DNA of 25,127 bases. Source: JARLFX01 sp036404255. GTDB lineage: Bacteria > Acidobacteriota > Terriglobia > Terriglobales > Acidobacteriaceae. Positions 1-7,561 of this stretch are shown piece after piece (position 1 is the first letter of the stretch; each line of letters opens with the position of its first letter). The notes beneath the pieces were generated by a model that made no database searches, was not told the origin of the DNA, and worked only from the letters and a program-made list of their open reading frames with translations. The position numbers and the translations under genes are program-made. The stretch is taken from assembly GCA_036404255.1 (NCBI GenBank), contig DASWOP010000043.1:1-25127 (forward strand), written 5' to 3'.

Positions 1-495
1 CCGCTGGCAAAGCAAGCGCAGCACTTTGCAGAGAATCCGCAACTGGCGCGCAAGCGGCTGGCACCGGAGTTTACGGTGACGACGCACGATGGCCAGAAGT
101 TTTCCACGGAGCAGGCGATCGGCAGGGTGGTGCTGATCGACTTCTGGGCAACATGGTGCGGGCCGTGCCAGGAAGAATTGTCATACGTGAAAGAGATGGC
201 CAGCGACTTCGACAAGAAGGACGTGGTGATTCTGAGCGTGAGCTGGGATAAGGAGCTGGACACGTGGGAGCAGTACATCAAGGGGAAGAGGATGACGTGG
301 CCGCAGTATCGCGATACCGACGGCATGCTAGGGCAGACCTTTGGCGTGGCGGCGATACCGACCTATATCCTGATCGACCGCGACGGCGTGGTTCGACGCA
401 AAGCAACCGGGGGCATGCTGGACATTCGCAGCGACCTGAAGGACCTGGCGGCGGGCAAGGCGATCGCAACAGACAGCAAAGGCAAGAGCGAATAA
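1..495 (+). CDS. TlpA/redoxin-family thioredoxin-like protein, 5' partial
   Basis: The reading frame is open from base 1, so the gene begins upstream of the window; the GTG at 76 is probably internal. The visible part is a thioredoxin-fold domain: an entry segment reading APEFTVTTHDGQKF, then the redox motif WCGPC at bases 154-168 inside FWATWCGPCQEEL, and the cis-proline loop region AAIPTYILIDRDGVV. The order and spacing match the TlpA/ResA/AhpC-TSA group, whose members reduce or exchange disulfides on exported proteins such as apocytochromes. Export cannot be judged because the N-terminus is missing. The C-terminus is short and Lys/Gly-rich. Family assignment is firm, the substrate unknown. 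No clear terminator follows the stop codon. Confidence 0.9.
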   Translation, partial: PLAKQAQHFAENPQLARKRLAPEFTVTTHDGQKFSTEQAIGRVVLIDFWATWCGPCQEELSYVKEMASDFDKKDVVILSVSWDKELDTWEQYIKGKRMTWPQYRDTDGMLGQTFGVAAIPTYILIDRDGVVRRKATGGMLDIRSDLKDLAAGKAIATDSKGKSE

Positions 496-821
496 TCTGC
501 TACGCCAGAATGTGCTGTTTTCTTTACTTCTAAGACATGCAAACTGGTGAACTTGCGAATCTGGCGCGGCGCGGTTAGCATCCAAGACAGAACCGGCCTG
601 CAAAGCAGGTGCAATGGTCTACGCTGGTTGAACCAACATTCATTGAACCAGGGATTTTGTCTCGCGTATTCAGCTCGGTGTGCTGTCCTCCAGTCAGGAA
701 CGCCTAAAGAGCCGCGGCAGAGTTCCGTCGTCTTAGGACGGGTTCACCGGCGCTCCATCGCACGGCCAAGCGGGTCGGTTTCTTATTTTCCTCCCCGGCA
801 CTTCCCTACCAAACTCCACAC
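496..821. other. gene-free spacer before lgt, no recognised content
   Basis: About 326 bases without a credible gene. The frame open on the plus strand here (547-879) runs into lgt out of frame and has no family-like sequence. The octamer TTGAACCA occurs twice (628-635 and 643-650), and CTGGTT at 624-629 could pair with AACCAG at 646-651. The last 40 bases before lgt are C-rich and lack a purine-rich ribosome binding site. It could be a long leader or an unrecognised small RNA, but nothing here allows a call. Confidence 0.4.
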
Positions 822-1613
822 ATGTTTCCACGCCTCGCCCAGTTCGGCTCACTCACCATTCCGACCTACAGCGCCCTGATCGCGTTTGGGCTGGTGCTGG
901 GGATGCTGCTCGCCGTACGCACATCGCGACGGCTGGGGCTGGATGCCGATGCGATATGGAGCGTGGTTTTTCTCGCGATTGCCAGCTACATTGTGGGCGG
1001 ACGGGTGGTGCTGTTTGTGACGCACTGGCGCGAGCTGGTGCAGTATCCGGCGCTGCTGCTGGTGGTGAATTCCCACTCGCCCGCCGTACTGTACGGCGGC
1101 ATTGGCGTGGCGCTGGCGGTGACCGCTGTGAGCCTGTGGAGACATCCGCTACCCCTTCGGCGCACGCTGGATGCCCTGGCCGCACCGGCTGCGCTGGCAG
1201 CCGCTATGGGCTGCGTGGGCGCGTTTGGCGGAGGGGCGGAGTATGGCACGGCGACCACGGTGCCGTGGGCGGTGACGTTCCATAGCCGCTATGCGCTGAT
1301 GTGGGCGGGTACGCCGCTGAATATGCCGCTGCACCCGGTTCAGCTCTACCAGGCGGCGATTGATCTGCTGCTGTGCGGATTTCTACTGATTCTGCTGCGA
1401 ATGCGCCATCGCGACGGCGAGGTCTTCGGAGCATGGCTGTTTCTGGCGGGAATTGCCCGGTTTGTGCTGGAGTTTTACCGCGGCAACCGTGGGGTGGAGT
1501 TTTTTGGCGGGCTGCTGGACCTGACGCAGGTGGCCGCGCTCGCGATGATCGCTGCGGGCGGTATCCTGTGGATGCACCTGGATTCACGAGAGACCCGAAA
1601 CTATGCCATCTAA
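822..1613 (+). CDS. lgt: prolipoprotein diacylglyceryl transferase (Lgt), divergent active-site region
   Basis: Lgt moves diacylglycerol from phosphatidylglycerol onto the lipobox cysteine of prolipoproteins in the inner membrane, the first step of lipoprotein maturation. The 263-residue product is of usual length and has about seven hydrophobic segments. Family landmarks are the start (IPTYSALIAFGLVLGM, residues 13-28), GGRVVLF (59-65), YGGIGVAL (91-98), YGTATTVPWAVTF (141-153), HPVQLYQ (171-177) and RFVLEFYRGNRG (213-224). The family normally has a G-R-hydrophobic-G stretch about ten residues before YG, holding an essential arginine (R143 in E. coli). Here that stretch reads GCVGAFGGGAE (130-140), so the arginine is replaced by Cys131. 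The start at 822 fits the family N-terminus. The 3' end overlaps the next gene by 11 bases. Identity as an Lgt homologue is firm; full activity is less certain. Confidence 0.9.
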   Translation: MFPRLAQFGSLTIPTYSALIAFGLVLGMLLAVRTSRRLGLDADAIWSVVFLAIASYIVGGRVVLFVTHWRELVQYPALLLVVNSHSPAVLYGGIGVALAVTAVSLWRHPLPLRRTLDALAAPAALAAAMGCVGAFGGGAEYGTATTVPWAVTFHSRYALMWAGTPLNMPLHPVQLYQAAIDLLLCGFLLILLRMRHRDGEVFGAWLFLAGIARFVLEFYRGNRGVEFFGGLLDLTQVAALAMIAAGGILWMHLDSRETRNYAI

Positions 1614-2799
1614 GAACATGCTTCCCAAGGGTCAGCGGCGGCGCAGCGTTCGACCGCAGTACATCGCAGCACGCTCCGCCGCACAGGAAGAAGAGACCGT
1701 AATCCCGGTGATCGAGGGCGATGACCTCGAAGACGGCATCCGCAGCTTCACGGCCGACTCCGCCGCCAGCGGCATGCGGCTGGATATGTATCTGTCGAAG
1801 TGCCTGCCGGATATCAGCCGCGCGCGGGTGCAGTTGCTCATCGACAACTCGCAGGTGCGGGTGGACGGCAAGGCAGCGTCTGCCAAGCAGAAGGTGCGCG
1901 GCGGGCAGGCGATTGAGATTGAGGGTGAGCCCCGGCCCGAGCCGCTGCACGCCATCGCGGAGGATATTCCGCTGGAGATCGTCTACGAAGACGACGACCT
2001 GGCCGTGGTGAACAAGCCTGCCGGGATGATGGTGCACGCGGGCGCAGGCGCGACAGACGATATCCGCAACCGCGGCACGCTGGTGAATGCGATTCTGTTC
2101 CACTTCCAACAGCTCTCTGGCGTGGGCGGCGAGATGCGTCCGGGCATTGTGCACCGGCTGGACAAGCAGACGAGCGGGCTGATCGTGGTGGTGAAAAATG
2201 ACAGCACCCACCGCAAGCTTTCGGAGATGTTTGCGCGGCACCAACTGGAGAAGACTTACGTGGCTCTGGTGCATGGCCGGGTGGAGAAGGCCAAGGGCAC
2301 CATTGATGCGCCCATCCACCGCGATGTGGTGCGCCGTACGCGCATGACCACGCGCCGGGCCGGTGGACGCTCTGCCGTCTCGCACTACACCGTGCTGGAA
2401 CGGCTGGAGACCACGCGCGGCTGGTTCACGCTGATCGAGGTCCGCATTGAGACCGGGCGAACCCACCAGATTCGCGTCCATATGGCTTCCATTGGGCATC
2501 CGGTGGTTGGCGATACGCTCTATGGGGCGCCACTGAAGATTGGCCTGGCAGCGCAATCGAAGAGTGCCCGGGGAGCAACCATCCCCTCTATCCTGCTGCA
2601 GCCCGACTTGAAGGCCAAGGGCGCGGTAAAGAAGGAACCTGCGCCTCTGGCGGAGAAGGTGGAACCGCTGACGCTGGAGCGGAATTTTCTGCACGCGGCA
2701 CGGCTGCGGTTCGCGCATCCGCAGACGGGGGAGCAACTGGCGCTGGAGGCTCCGCTGGCGCCGGAGTTGACGGCATTTCTGGAGCTGCTGAAAAGCTGA
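1603..2799 (+). CDS. rluD: RluA/RluD-family 23S rRNA pseudouridine synthase
   Basis: Isomerises uridine to pseudouridine in RNA; RluD-type members modify the 23S rRNA helix 69 loop. An S4 RNA-binding domain covers roughly residues 56-105 (MRLDMYLSK onward). The catalytic domain follows, with the signature GIVHRLDKQTSGL and catalytic Asp187. Later family blocks are also present, e.g. ETGRTHQIRVHMASIGHPVVGD. At 398 residues it is longer than E. coli RluD (about 326), owing to a basic, low-complexity N-terminal extension of about 50 residues and an insert of about 45 residues (309-355) before the last strand. The ATG lies inside lgt (11-base overlap), suggesting translational coupling. RluA family is certain; the exact target (RluD rather than RluC) is inferred from the S4 domain and overall pattern. 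Confidence 0.93.
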   Translation: MPSKNMLPKGQRRRSVRPQYIAARSAAQEEETVIPVIEGDDLEDGIRSFTADSAASGMRLDMYLSKCLPDISRARVQLLIDNSQVRVDGKAASAKQKVRGGQAIEIEGEPRPEPLHAIAEDIPLEIVYEDDDLAVVNKPAGMMVHAGAGATDDIRNRGTLVNAILFHFQQLSGVGGEMRPGIVHRLDKQTSGLIVVVKNDSTHRKLSEMFARHQLEKTYVALVHGRVEKAKGTIDAPIHRDVVRRTRMTTRRAGGRSAVSHYTVLERLETTRGWFTLIEVRIETGRTHQIRVHMASIGHPVVGDTLYGAPLKIGLAAQSKSARGATIPSILLQPDLKAKGAVKKEPAPLAEKVEPLTLERNFLHAARLRFAHPQTGEQLALEAPLAPELTAFLELLKS

Positions 2800-2827
2800 G
2801 GCATAACTGCCGCGATGGCTGCCAACT

Positions 2828-2843
2828 TGCTAGAATTGTCCAA
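2828..2843 (+). promoter_or_regulatory. extended -10 promoter, probably leaderless, for the VWA gene
   Basis: TGC followed by TAGAAT (2831-2836) forms an extended -10 element. Exactly 7 bases separate it from the GTG at 2844, so transcription would begin at or next to the start codon. No Shine-Dalgarno site and no good -35 box are present. Inference from sequence only. Confidence 0.5.
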
Positions 2844-3827
2844 GTGAAACCCGTGAAAGCCACATCCAGCCTTTGTGCCCTGCTCGCCCTGTCATTGTTT
2901 CCCTTCAGCGTGTACGCGCAAACGACGCCACAGAATCCGCCCACCCCGCCAGTCGCTCAGCTACCGGCGTCCGGCGATTCGTCAAACGTCGTGATCAAGG
3001 TGCGCACCAGCGAAGTGAACCTGATCTTCACGGTGACGGACAAGCACACGAACAAATCGATCAAGAACCTGCAGCAGCACAACTTTGGGCTGCTGGATGA
3101 CGGCAAGCCGCCGCTGCGCGTGCTCAACTTCAAGCAGCAGACGAATCTGCCGCTGCGCGTGGGCATTCTGCTGGATACGAGCAGCTCGGTACGCACACGC
3201 TTCCACTTCGAGCAGGAGGCGGCGACGGAGTTTTTGCTGGAGATACTTGGCCACCAGGATCGCGCTTTCGTGGAAGGCTTTGATGTAGGCGTGGATATTT
3301 CGCAGGACTTTACGGGCAACATCGACAAGCTGAACCAGGGCATCCAGAAGCTGCGGCCCGGCGGCGGTACGGCGCTGTACGACGCCATCTACAAGACCTG
3401 CCGCGACCAACTACTGCCGCTGCAATCGCAGGAAGCAACGCGGCGTGCCATCATCCTGGTCTCTGACGGCGACGACATCTACAGCCACGCGCTGGAGTCT
3501 GACGCCGTGAAAATGTGCCAGCGAGCGGAGACGATCATCTACGCCATCAGCACCAATGTGGGCCCATCCAAAGACAAGGGCGACGACGTGCTGAAGCGGA
3601 TGTCTGAGGAGACCGGCGGCCAGACGTTCTTCCCCAAGCGCATTGAAGATGTGGCGCTTGGCTTCAACAGCATTCGCGATGAGCTGCGCAGCCAGTATTC
3701 GCTGGTCTACCAGCCGACAGATTTCAAGATGGATGGCGCGTTCCGGACGATCTATCTGCAGGCGATTGATCCGCGCTACGTGGTGCATGTGCGCAAGGGC
3801 TACTTCGCTCAGAAGGCTCCGCAGTAG
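2844..3827 (+). CDS. secreted VWFA-related acidobacterial-type protein
   Basis: A 327-residue exported protein. Residues 1-25 form a signal peptide (basic MKPVK, hydrophobic core, cleavage near VYAQ), followed by a Pro-rich linker. A short beta-rich region (about 48-98) precedes the von Willebrand factor A domain, which begins at LPLRVGILLDTSSS. The metal-ion-dependent adhesion site looks complete: DTSSS (D111, S113, S115), Thr176 in GGGTALYD and Asp208 in VSDGDD. The layout fits the 'VWFA-related Acidobacterial domain' family, abundant in this phylum and of unknown exact role, probably protein binding outside the cytoplasm. The GTG start gives the full signal peptide and sits 7 bases after a -10 element; a second in-frame GTG at 2853 is possible. 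It ends convergently with ligA. Confidence 0.9.
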   Translation: MKPVKATSSLCALLALSLFPFSVYAQTTPQNPPTPPVAQLPASGDSSNVVIKVRTSEVNLIFTVTDKHTNKSIKNLQQHNFGLLDDGKPPLRVLNFKQQTNLPLRVGILLDTSSSVRTRFHFEQEAATEFLLEILGHQDRAFVEGFDVGVDISQDFTGNIDKLNQGIQKLRPGGGTALYDAIYKTCRDQLLPLQSQEATRRAIILVSDGDDIYSHALESDAVKMCQRAETIIYAISTNVGPSKDKGDDVLKRMSEETGGQTFFPKRIEDVALGFNSIRDELRSQYSLVYQPTDFKMDGAFRTIYLQAIDPRYVVHVRKGYFAQKAPQ

Positions 3828-3873
3828 AGCTGCGCGCACGGCGAATTGCTTCGCGTGGCAGTTCTGCGATGAC

Positions 3874-3909
3874 GAATAGCTGTACATAACTTTTTATTTA
3901 CAGCTATTC
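3874..3909. terminator. bidirectional hairpin between VWA gene and ligA
   Basis: GAATAGCTGTA (3874-3884) pairs perfectly with TACAGCTATTC (3899-3909), an 11-bp stem with a 14-base AT-rich loop containing TTTTT. It lies between two convergent genes, and the ligA stop codon (3904-3906) is inside the right arm. The stem is AT-rich and no T-tract follows it directly, so terminator function is likely but not certain. Confidence 0.6.
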
Positions 3910-5949
3910 ACCCGCGAGCAATTTGCGCAGGGCGTCTTCGTCCATCACAGCAATACCCAGATGCTTCGCTTTATCCAGCTTTGAGCCGGCGTCTTCTCCG
4001 GCGACTACGAAGCTCGTCTTCTTGCTGACGGAGCCGGAGACGCGGCCGCCTGCAGCCTCAATCTTCTCTTTCGCTTCTTCGCGGGTCATGCCGGGGAGGG
4101 TGCCGGTGAGTACGAAGGTTCGGCCACCGAGCAGGTTGGAGATGGCCTTCTTCTCCGCGACCGGGTCAACGCCCGCAGCCTTCAATTTAGCCAGCACCAG
4201 CAGATTCTTCTCGTTGCGGAAGAAATCGTAGACTGCCTCGGCCACGCGGGGGCCGACTTCATTGACGCGCTCCAGGTCTTCTTTTTCTGCGTTCTGTAAC
4301 TCCAGCATGGAGCCGAAGGCGTCTGAGAGGAGCTGTGCCGTGCGCTCGCCAACGAAGCGAATGCCAAGTCCGAAGATGACGCGGGCCAGCGGCGATTTTT
4401 TGGATTTCTCAATCTCCTGCAACAGGGTATCGGCTGATTTTTCGCCGATGCGGTCCAGCTCCAGCAGTTGCGCGCGCCGCTCATGCAGGGTGTAAAGATC
4501 GGCGATATCTCTGACCAAACCGGCGGCAAGCAGTTGATCGACCATCGCATCGCCAAGGCCTTCAATGTTCATCACGCCGCGCGCGGCAAAGTGCAGCAGC
4601 TCTTCGCGCACACGAGCGGGGCAGCTGATGTTGATGCAGCGCCAATCGACTTCATCTTCTTCACGCACCAGATCGCTCTTGCAGATGGGGCATTGCGCGG
4701 GGAAGACAATTGCTTCCGTGCCGCGGGGATGCTTTGCATCGTCAACGACCTCCACAACCTTGGGAATCACGTCGCCGCCGCGCTCGGCGAGGACGTAATC
4801 GCCAATCAACAGGCCGAGGCGGGCGATCTCGTCTGCGTTGTGCAGCGTGGCGCGGCTGACGGTGGTTCCGCCGATTGCAACCGGCGCAAGCTCCGCTACC
4901 GGCGTAACCTTGCCGGTGCGGCCCACCTGAAATGCGACGCCAAGCAGTTGCGTGACGGCGGCGCGAGCGGCAAATTTGTAGGCGATGGCCCAGCGCGGCG
5001 CTTTGCCGGTGAAGCCGAGGCGCTGCTGCTGCGCAACTGCGTCCACCTTCACCACGACGCCATCGATCTCGTAGGGCAGGGTCTCGCGCAGGGTCTCTGC
5101 TTTGGCGAGGAAGGCGAGCACGGCGTCGATGGTCTTCGCGCGGTCGCGATGCAGATTGACGCGGAAGCCAGCGGTGGCCAGCGCGTCCAGAGATACGCTC
5201 TGCAACGGAAGCAACGAGTCACCATTCTGCAGAAGGAAGTAGGCGTAGAAATCCAGCCGCCGCTGCACGACGATGTTGGGCTCCAGCGTACGGATCGTGC
5301 CGGCTGCAGCGTTGCGCGGATTGGCGGCACGCGCCAGGCCGGCGGCTTCACGCTCTTCATTCAGGCGGATGAAGGCGGCGTTGGGCATGACCACTTCGCC
5401 GCGCACCTCAAAGTTTGCGGGCAGGCCAGCAGCCTTCAGCTTGGCAGCAGAGATACTGAGCGGCACGGAGCGGATGGTGCGCACGTTGGTGGTCACGTCT
5501 TCGCCGACGCTGCCATCGCCGCGGGTGATACCGCTGACGAGGTGAGCGCTGAGGCCCTGCGGCGCGTACTGCAGCGCCAAGGAGAGGCCGTCCATCTTCA
5601 GCTCGCAAGTGTACTGCACGGCCTCGTCCGGGCCGAGCAGGTCGTGGACGCGGCGGTCCCATTCGCGCAGTTCGTCTTCGTTGTAGGCGTTATCGAGCGA
5701 GAGCATGGAGCGCGAGTGCGCGACCTTGCGGAAGCCTTCTGCGGGCTTGCCGCCGACGCGCTGCGTGGGAGAATCGGCGGGCACGGGCTCGCCGGATTCG
5801 GCCTCCAGGCGCTTCAATTCGTTCATCAGCGCGTCGTACTGCGCGTCCGTGATCTCGGGCGCATCCTGCACGTAGTACAGGTGCTCGTGGTGGCGCAACT
5901 GCTCGCGTAATGCTTCCATCTTTTCGGTTGTGTTTTGTGCGCCGGCCAT
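3904..5949 (-). CDS. ligA: NAD-dependent DNA ligase LigA
   Basis: Seals nicks in duplex DNA using NAD+ during replication and repair. All domains are present in the 681 residues. The Ia domain (LYYVQDAPEITDAQYD, about 24-39) binds NMN. The adenylation domain has the nucleotidyl-lysine motif ELKMDG with Lys118, then RGDG..GEDVT, and KAPRWAIAYKF near 316. An OB fold follows. The zinc finger has cysteines 420, 423, 438 and 443 (C-x2-C-x14-C-x4-C). A helix-hairpin-helix region and a BRCT domain (about 605-681) complete the protein. Length and domain order are standard. The ATG start is fixed by the family N-terminus; TATAAT lies 7 bases upstream with no Shine-Dalgarno site, suggesting a leaderless mRNA. 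The stop codon is embedded in the convergent hairpin at 3874-3909. Confidence 0.98.
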   Translation of the reverse strand: MAGAQNTTEKMEALREQLRHHEHLYYVQDAPEITDAQYDALMNELKRLEAESGEPVPADSPTQRVGGKPAEGFRKVAHSRSMLSLDNAYNEDELREWDRRVHDLLGPDEAVQYTCELKMDGLSLALQYAPQGLSAHLVSGITRGDGSVGEDVTTNVRTIRSVPLSISAAKLKAAGLPANFEVRGEVVMPNAAFIRLNEEREAAGLARAANPRNAAAGTIRTLEPNIVVQRRLDFYAYFLLQNGDSLLPLQSVSLDALATAGFRVNLHRDRAKTIDAVLAFLAKAETLRETLPYEIDGVVVKVDAVAQQQRLGFTGKAPRWAIAYKFAARAAVTQLLGVAFQVGRTGKVTPVAELAPVAIGGTTVSRATLHNADEIARLGLLIGDYVLAERGGDVIPKVVEVVDDAKHPRGTEAIVFPAQCPICKSDLVREEDEVDWRCINISCPARVREELLHFAARGVMNIEGLGDAMVDQLLAAGLVRDIADLYTLHERRAQLLELDRIGEKSADTLLQEIEKSKKSPLARVIFGLGIRFVGERTAQLLSDAFGSMLELQNAEKEDLERVNEVGPRVAEAVYDFFRNEKNLLVLAKLKAAGVDPVAEKKAISNLLGGRTFVLTGTLPGMTREEAKEKIEAAGGRVSGSVSKKTSFVVAGEDAGSKLDKAKHLGIAVMDEDALRKLLAGE

Positions 5950-5962
5950 TGGAAGAATTATA
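5950..5962 (-). promoter_or_regulatory. consensus -10 element directly before ligA
   Basis: On the minus strand a perfect TATAAT (plus-strand 5957-5962) is followed by 7 bases and then the ligA ATG. The predicted transcription start coincides with the start codon. No good -35 hexamer is seen at the usual distance; a CCCTG-containing pyrimidine tract occupies that place (5979-5992). Confidence 0.6.
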
Positions 5963-6012
5963 TGAGGGAGAGAGGAAACAGGGGTCAGGGGTTAGGAAGT
6001 ACGCGAGGAATG

Positions 6013-6092
6013 ACCCGTGTAAACTTATTTGCGTTTCACGGACCCAAGACGGTGAACTGGACGGACTACACGGTGCTACACGGGTGGAAGCC
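6013..6092. repeat. 73-bp repeat with inverted ends, copy 1
   Basis: Begins ACCCGTGT (6013-6020) and ends ACACGGGT (6078-6085), a perfect 8-bp inverted pair. The same 73-bp unit recurs at 17217-17289 with 63 identical positions, and GGAAGCC follows both copies. It is gene-free; reading it on the minus strand gives a spurious peptide shared by two otherwise unrelated frames. It is followed by an AATGACA-type repeat. Confidence 0.85.
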
Positions 6093-6149
6093 GCGCGCGT
6101 TCGTGCGGCGGAAGCATGGGGGTGTATGGGTGACGCCAGGGTTCGCCGG

Positions 6150-6182
6150 GATTTTTCGCGCAAGTGCTCGCTCAGAATGACA
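6150..6182 (+). repeat. REP-like palindromic repeat, copy R1
   Basis: Ends CTCGCTCAGAATGACA, preceded by ATTTTTCGCGC. It belongs to the intergenic family whose complete form starts AAGCAGATTC and ends AATGACA (see 12332-12371). This copy lacks a clear AAGCAG start. Confidence 0.7.
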
Positions 6183-6229
6183 CTTCTAAAAGTAGCTGAT
6201 GAAGGAGGAGATTGTTGCCGGTGTGAGCC

Positions 6230-6268
6230 AGAAGCAGATTCCGCGCGCTGCGCTTCGGAATGACAAAC
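6230..6268 (+). repeat. REP-like palindromic repeat, copy R2
   Basis: A 39-base unit with ATTCCG and CGGAAT arms around a GC-rich centre, ending in AATGACAAAC. It is identical over 39 bases to the copy at 20314-20352, about 14 kb away. Confidence 0.85.
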
Positions 6269-6280
6269 AATTACAGAACC

Positions 6281-6306
6281 AGGTTCTTCCTGCACTCAGA
6301 ATGACA
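6281..6306 (+). repeat. REP-like repeat, degenerate copy R3
   Basis: AGGTTCTTCCTGCACTCAGAATGACA keeps only the TTCTTC and CTCAGAATGACA parts of the family, in the same orientation as the others. Confidence 0.55.
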
Positions 6307-6331
6307 ATCTTTTTTCTGTTCTCTTAACTTT

Positions 6332-6390
6332 CCCCTGTTCCTTTTTCTATTTTCTATTCCCTGATCCCTGTTCTGCATTCCCTGTATCCT
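6332..6390 (+). promoter_or_regulatory. CCCTG-rich pyrimidine tract before the YdjM-like gene
   Basis: Nearly pure C/T stretch with repeated CCCTGTTC, CCCTGATC and CCCTGTATCC. It ends 8 bases before the ATG at 6399. Its last part contains TATCCT (6385-6390), which could serve as a weak -10. Similar tracts precede ligA, the Old Yellow Enzyme gene and rnr. Confidence 0.4.
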
Positions 6391-6398
6391 TGTAGCAG

Positions 6399-7469
6399 AT
6401 GGAACCTGTAACGCACTTTATGACCGGCGCCTGCCTGGGCCGCGCTGGATTCAACCGGACCACGGCGTATGCAACTGTCGCCATGACGCTGGCTGCCGAG
6501 GCACCCGATCTCGATGTGTTCTGGTCCGTCGCCGGACCAATTGCAGCCTTTCAACATCATCGCGGATGGACGCATACGCTGATCGGCACGCCAGTGGTAG
6601 CCACAGCAGTGGTGCTCGTCATCTTTGCGTTTGACCGCTGGCGGCGCCAACGCTCTATGAACGCCAAAGCAGCGCTGCCGGTGCGCTGGGGGATGCTCTG
6701 GCTCTGCGCGTGGATTGCCGCGCTCAGCCACATTCTGCTGGATTTCACCAATAACTATGGGGTCCGTCCATTCTTCCCCTTCAACCCGCACTGGTATGCG
6801 GGCGGCATCGTCTTCATCTTTGAGCCGGTGCTGTTTGTGGTGCTGTTGCTGGCGCTGGTGGTGCCGGCGCTGCTTGGACTGACGGACCGCGAGATCGGCG
6901 CGCGCGGACCGGTCTTCCGCGGCCGCAAGTGGGCGAGCTTTGCACTGATTGTGATGGTGAGCCTGTGGAGTTGGCGATACCTGGAACAGCAGAGCGCCAA
7001 GCGCATGGTGCTGAATGACGAGGCGGCGCAGGATGGCGGCCCGGTACAGGTGAAGAAGGTGGCGTTGAGCCCGTATCCCGTCAATCCGTATATGTGGCAG
7101 GCCGTGGTGGAGACGCCGGACTACTACCGCGTGGCCACCGTGAACGTACGGAATGGCTCCGTGGTCAGCGATGCGCAGACCGACATCTTCTACAAGCCGG
7201 CGGAGACCCCGGCAACGCTTGCAGCCAAGCAGTCGCGACTGGGCCGCGCGTACCTGGACTGGTCCCACTTCCCGCTGGTGCGCGAAGAGGGCAATGGCGT
7301 GACGGAGAATGGCGAGACTGCAACTGTGGTCACATTCCACGATCTGCGGTTTCACTACGACAATGCGCTGTTTGGCAGGCTCTCGAAGAACCCGCTGGGC
7401 GCTTCAGCCTATGTAAATGCATCGAACCAGGTGGTGCAGATGCAGATGGGCGAAAGCATCCAGCGCTAG
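6399..7469 (+). CDS. YdjM-family membrane-bound metal-dependent hydrolase
   Basis: A 356-residue integral membrane protein. The N-terminal part has the family's metal-binding pattern: MEPVTHFMTGACLGRAG with His6, then APDLDVFW with Asp37 and Asp39, HHRGWTHT with His53, His54 and His59, and a later SHILLDFTNNYG. These fit the LexA-binding inner-membrane hydrolase group named after E. coli YdjM. About five membrane segments cover roughly residues 20-200. The remaining 150 residues form a soluble domain, probably extracytoplasmic. Substrate is unknown. The ATG at 6399 is the first in the frame that gives the conserved start. It is followed after 92 bases by another membrane-protein gene on the same strand. 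Confidence 0.85.
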   Translation: MEPVTHFMTGACLGRAGFNRTTAYATVAMTLAAEAPDLDVFWSVAGPIAAFQHHRGWTHTLIGTPVVATAVVLVIFAFDRWRRQRSMNAKAALPVRWGMLWLCAWIAALSHILLDFTNNYGVRPFFPFNPHWYAGGIVFIFEPVLFVVLLLALVVPALLGLTDREIGARGPVFRGRKWASFALIVMVSLWSWRYLEQQSAKRMVLNDEAAQDGGPVQVKKVALSPYPVNPYMWQAVVETPDYYRVATVNVRNGSVVSDAQTDIFYKPAETPATLAAKQSRLGRAYLDWSHFPLVREEGNGVTENGETATVVTFHDLRFHYDNALFGRLSKNPLGASAYVNASNQVVQMQMGESIQR

Positions 7470-7498
7470 ACGTTTCTACGGCGGAACGTGGCTGACGC

Positions 7499-7504
7499 TA
7501 TACT
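7499..7504 (+). promoter_or_regulatory. possible -10 element before the DUF6580-like gene
   Basis: TATACT lies 57 bases before the ATG at 7562. No convincing -35 box is seen. It would give a leader of about 50 bases, unlike the leaderless pattern elsewhere. Weak call. Confidence 0.35.
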
Positions 7505-7561
7505 GTTTGAACCGGTAGACCTTCCCCGGCAACCTTCGATCCCAAACTGCTGAGGCTCCTT

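Noticed and set aside
1204..2736. Minus-strand frame of 510 codons opposite lgt and rluD
   Set aside because: It crosses two well-supported plus-strand genes and shows no family-like sequence.
4468..5910. Long plus-strand frame of 480 codons opposite ligA
   Set aside because: It is the exact antisense of a conserved gene with all catalytic motifs, and its composition (Gly/Ala/His/Gln-rich) is typical of shadow frames in GC-rich DNA.
5690..6295. Minus-strand frame extending from ligA into the repeat spacer
   Set aside because: Its first half is repeat sequence read as protein; the same peptide appears upstream of the gene at 17166, which shows it is not coding.
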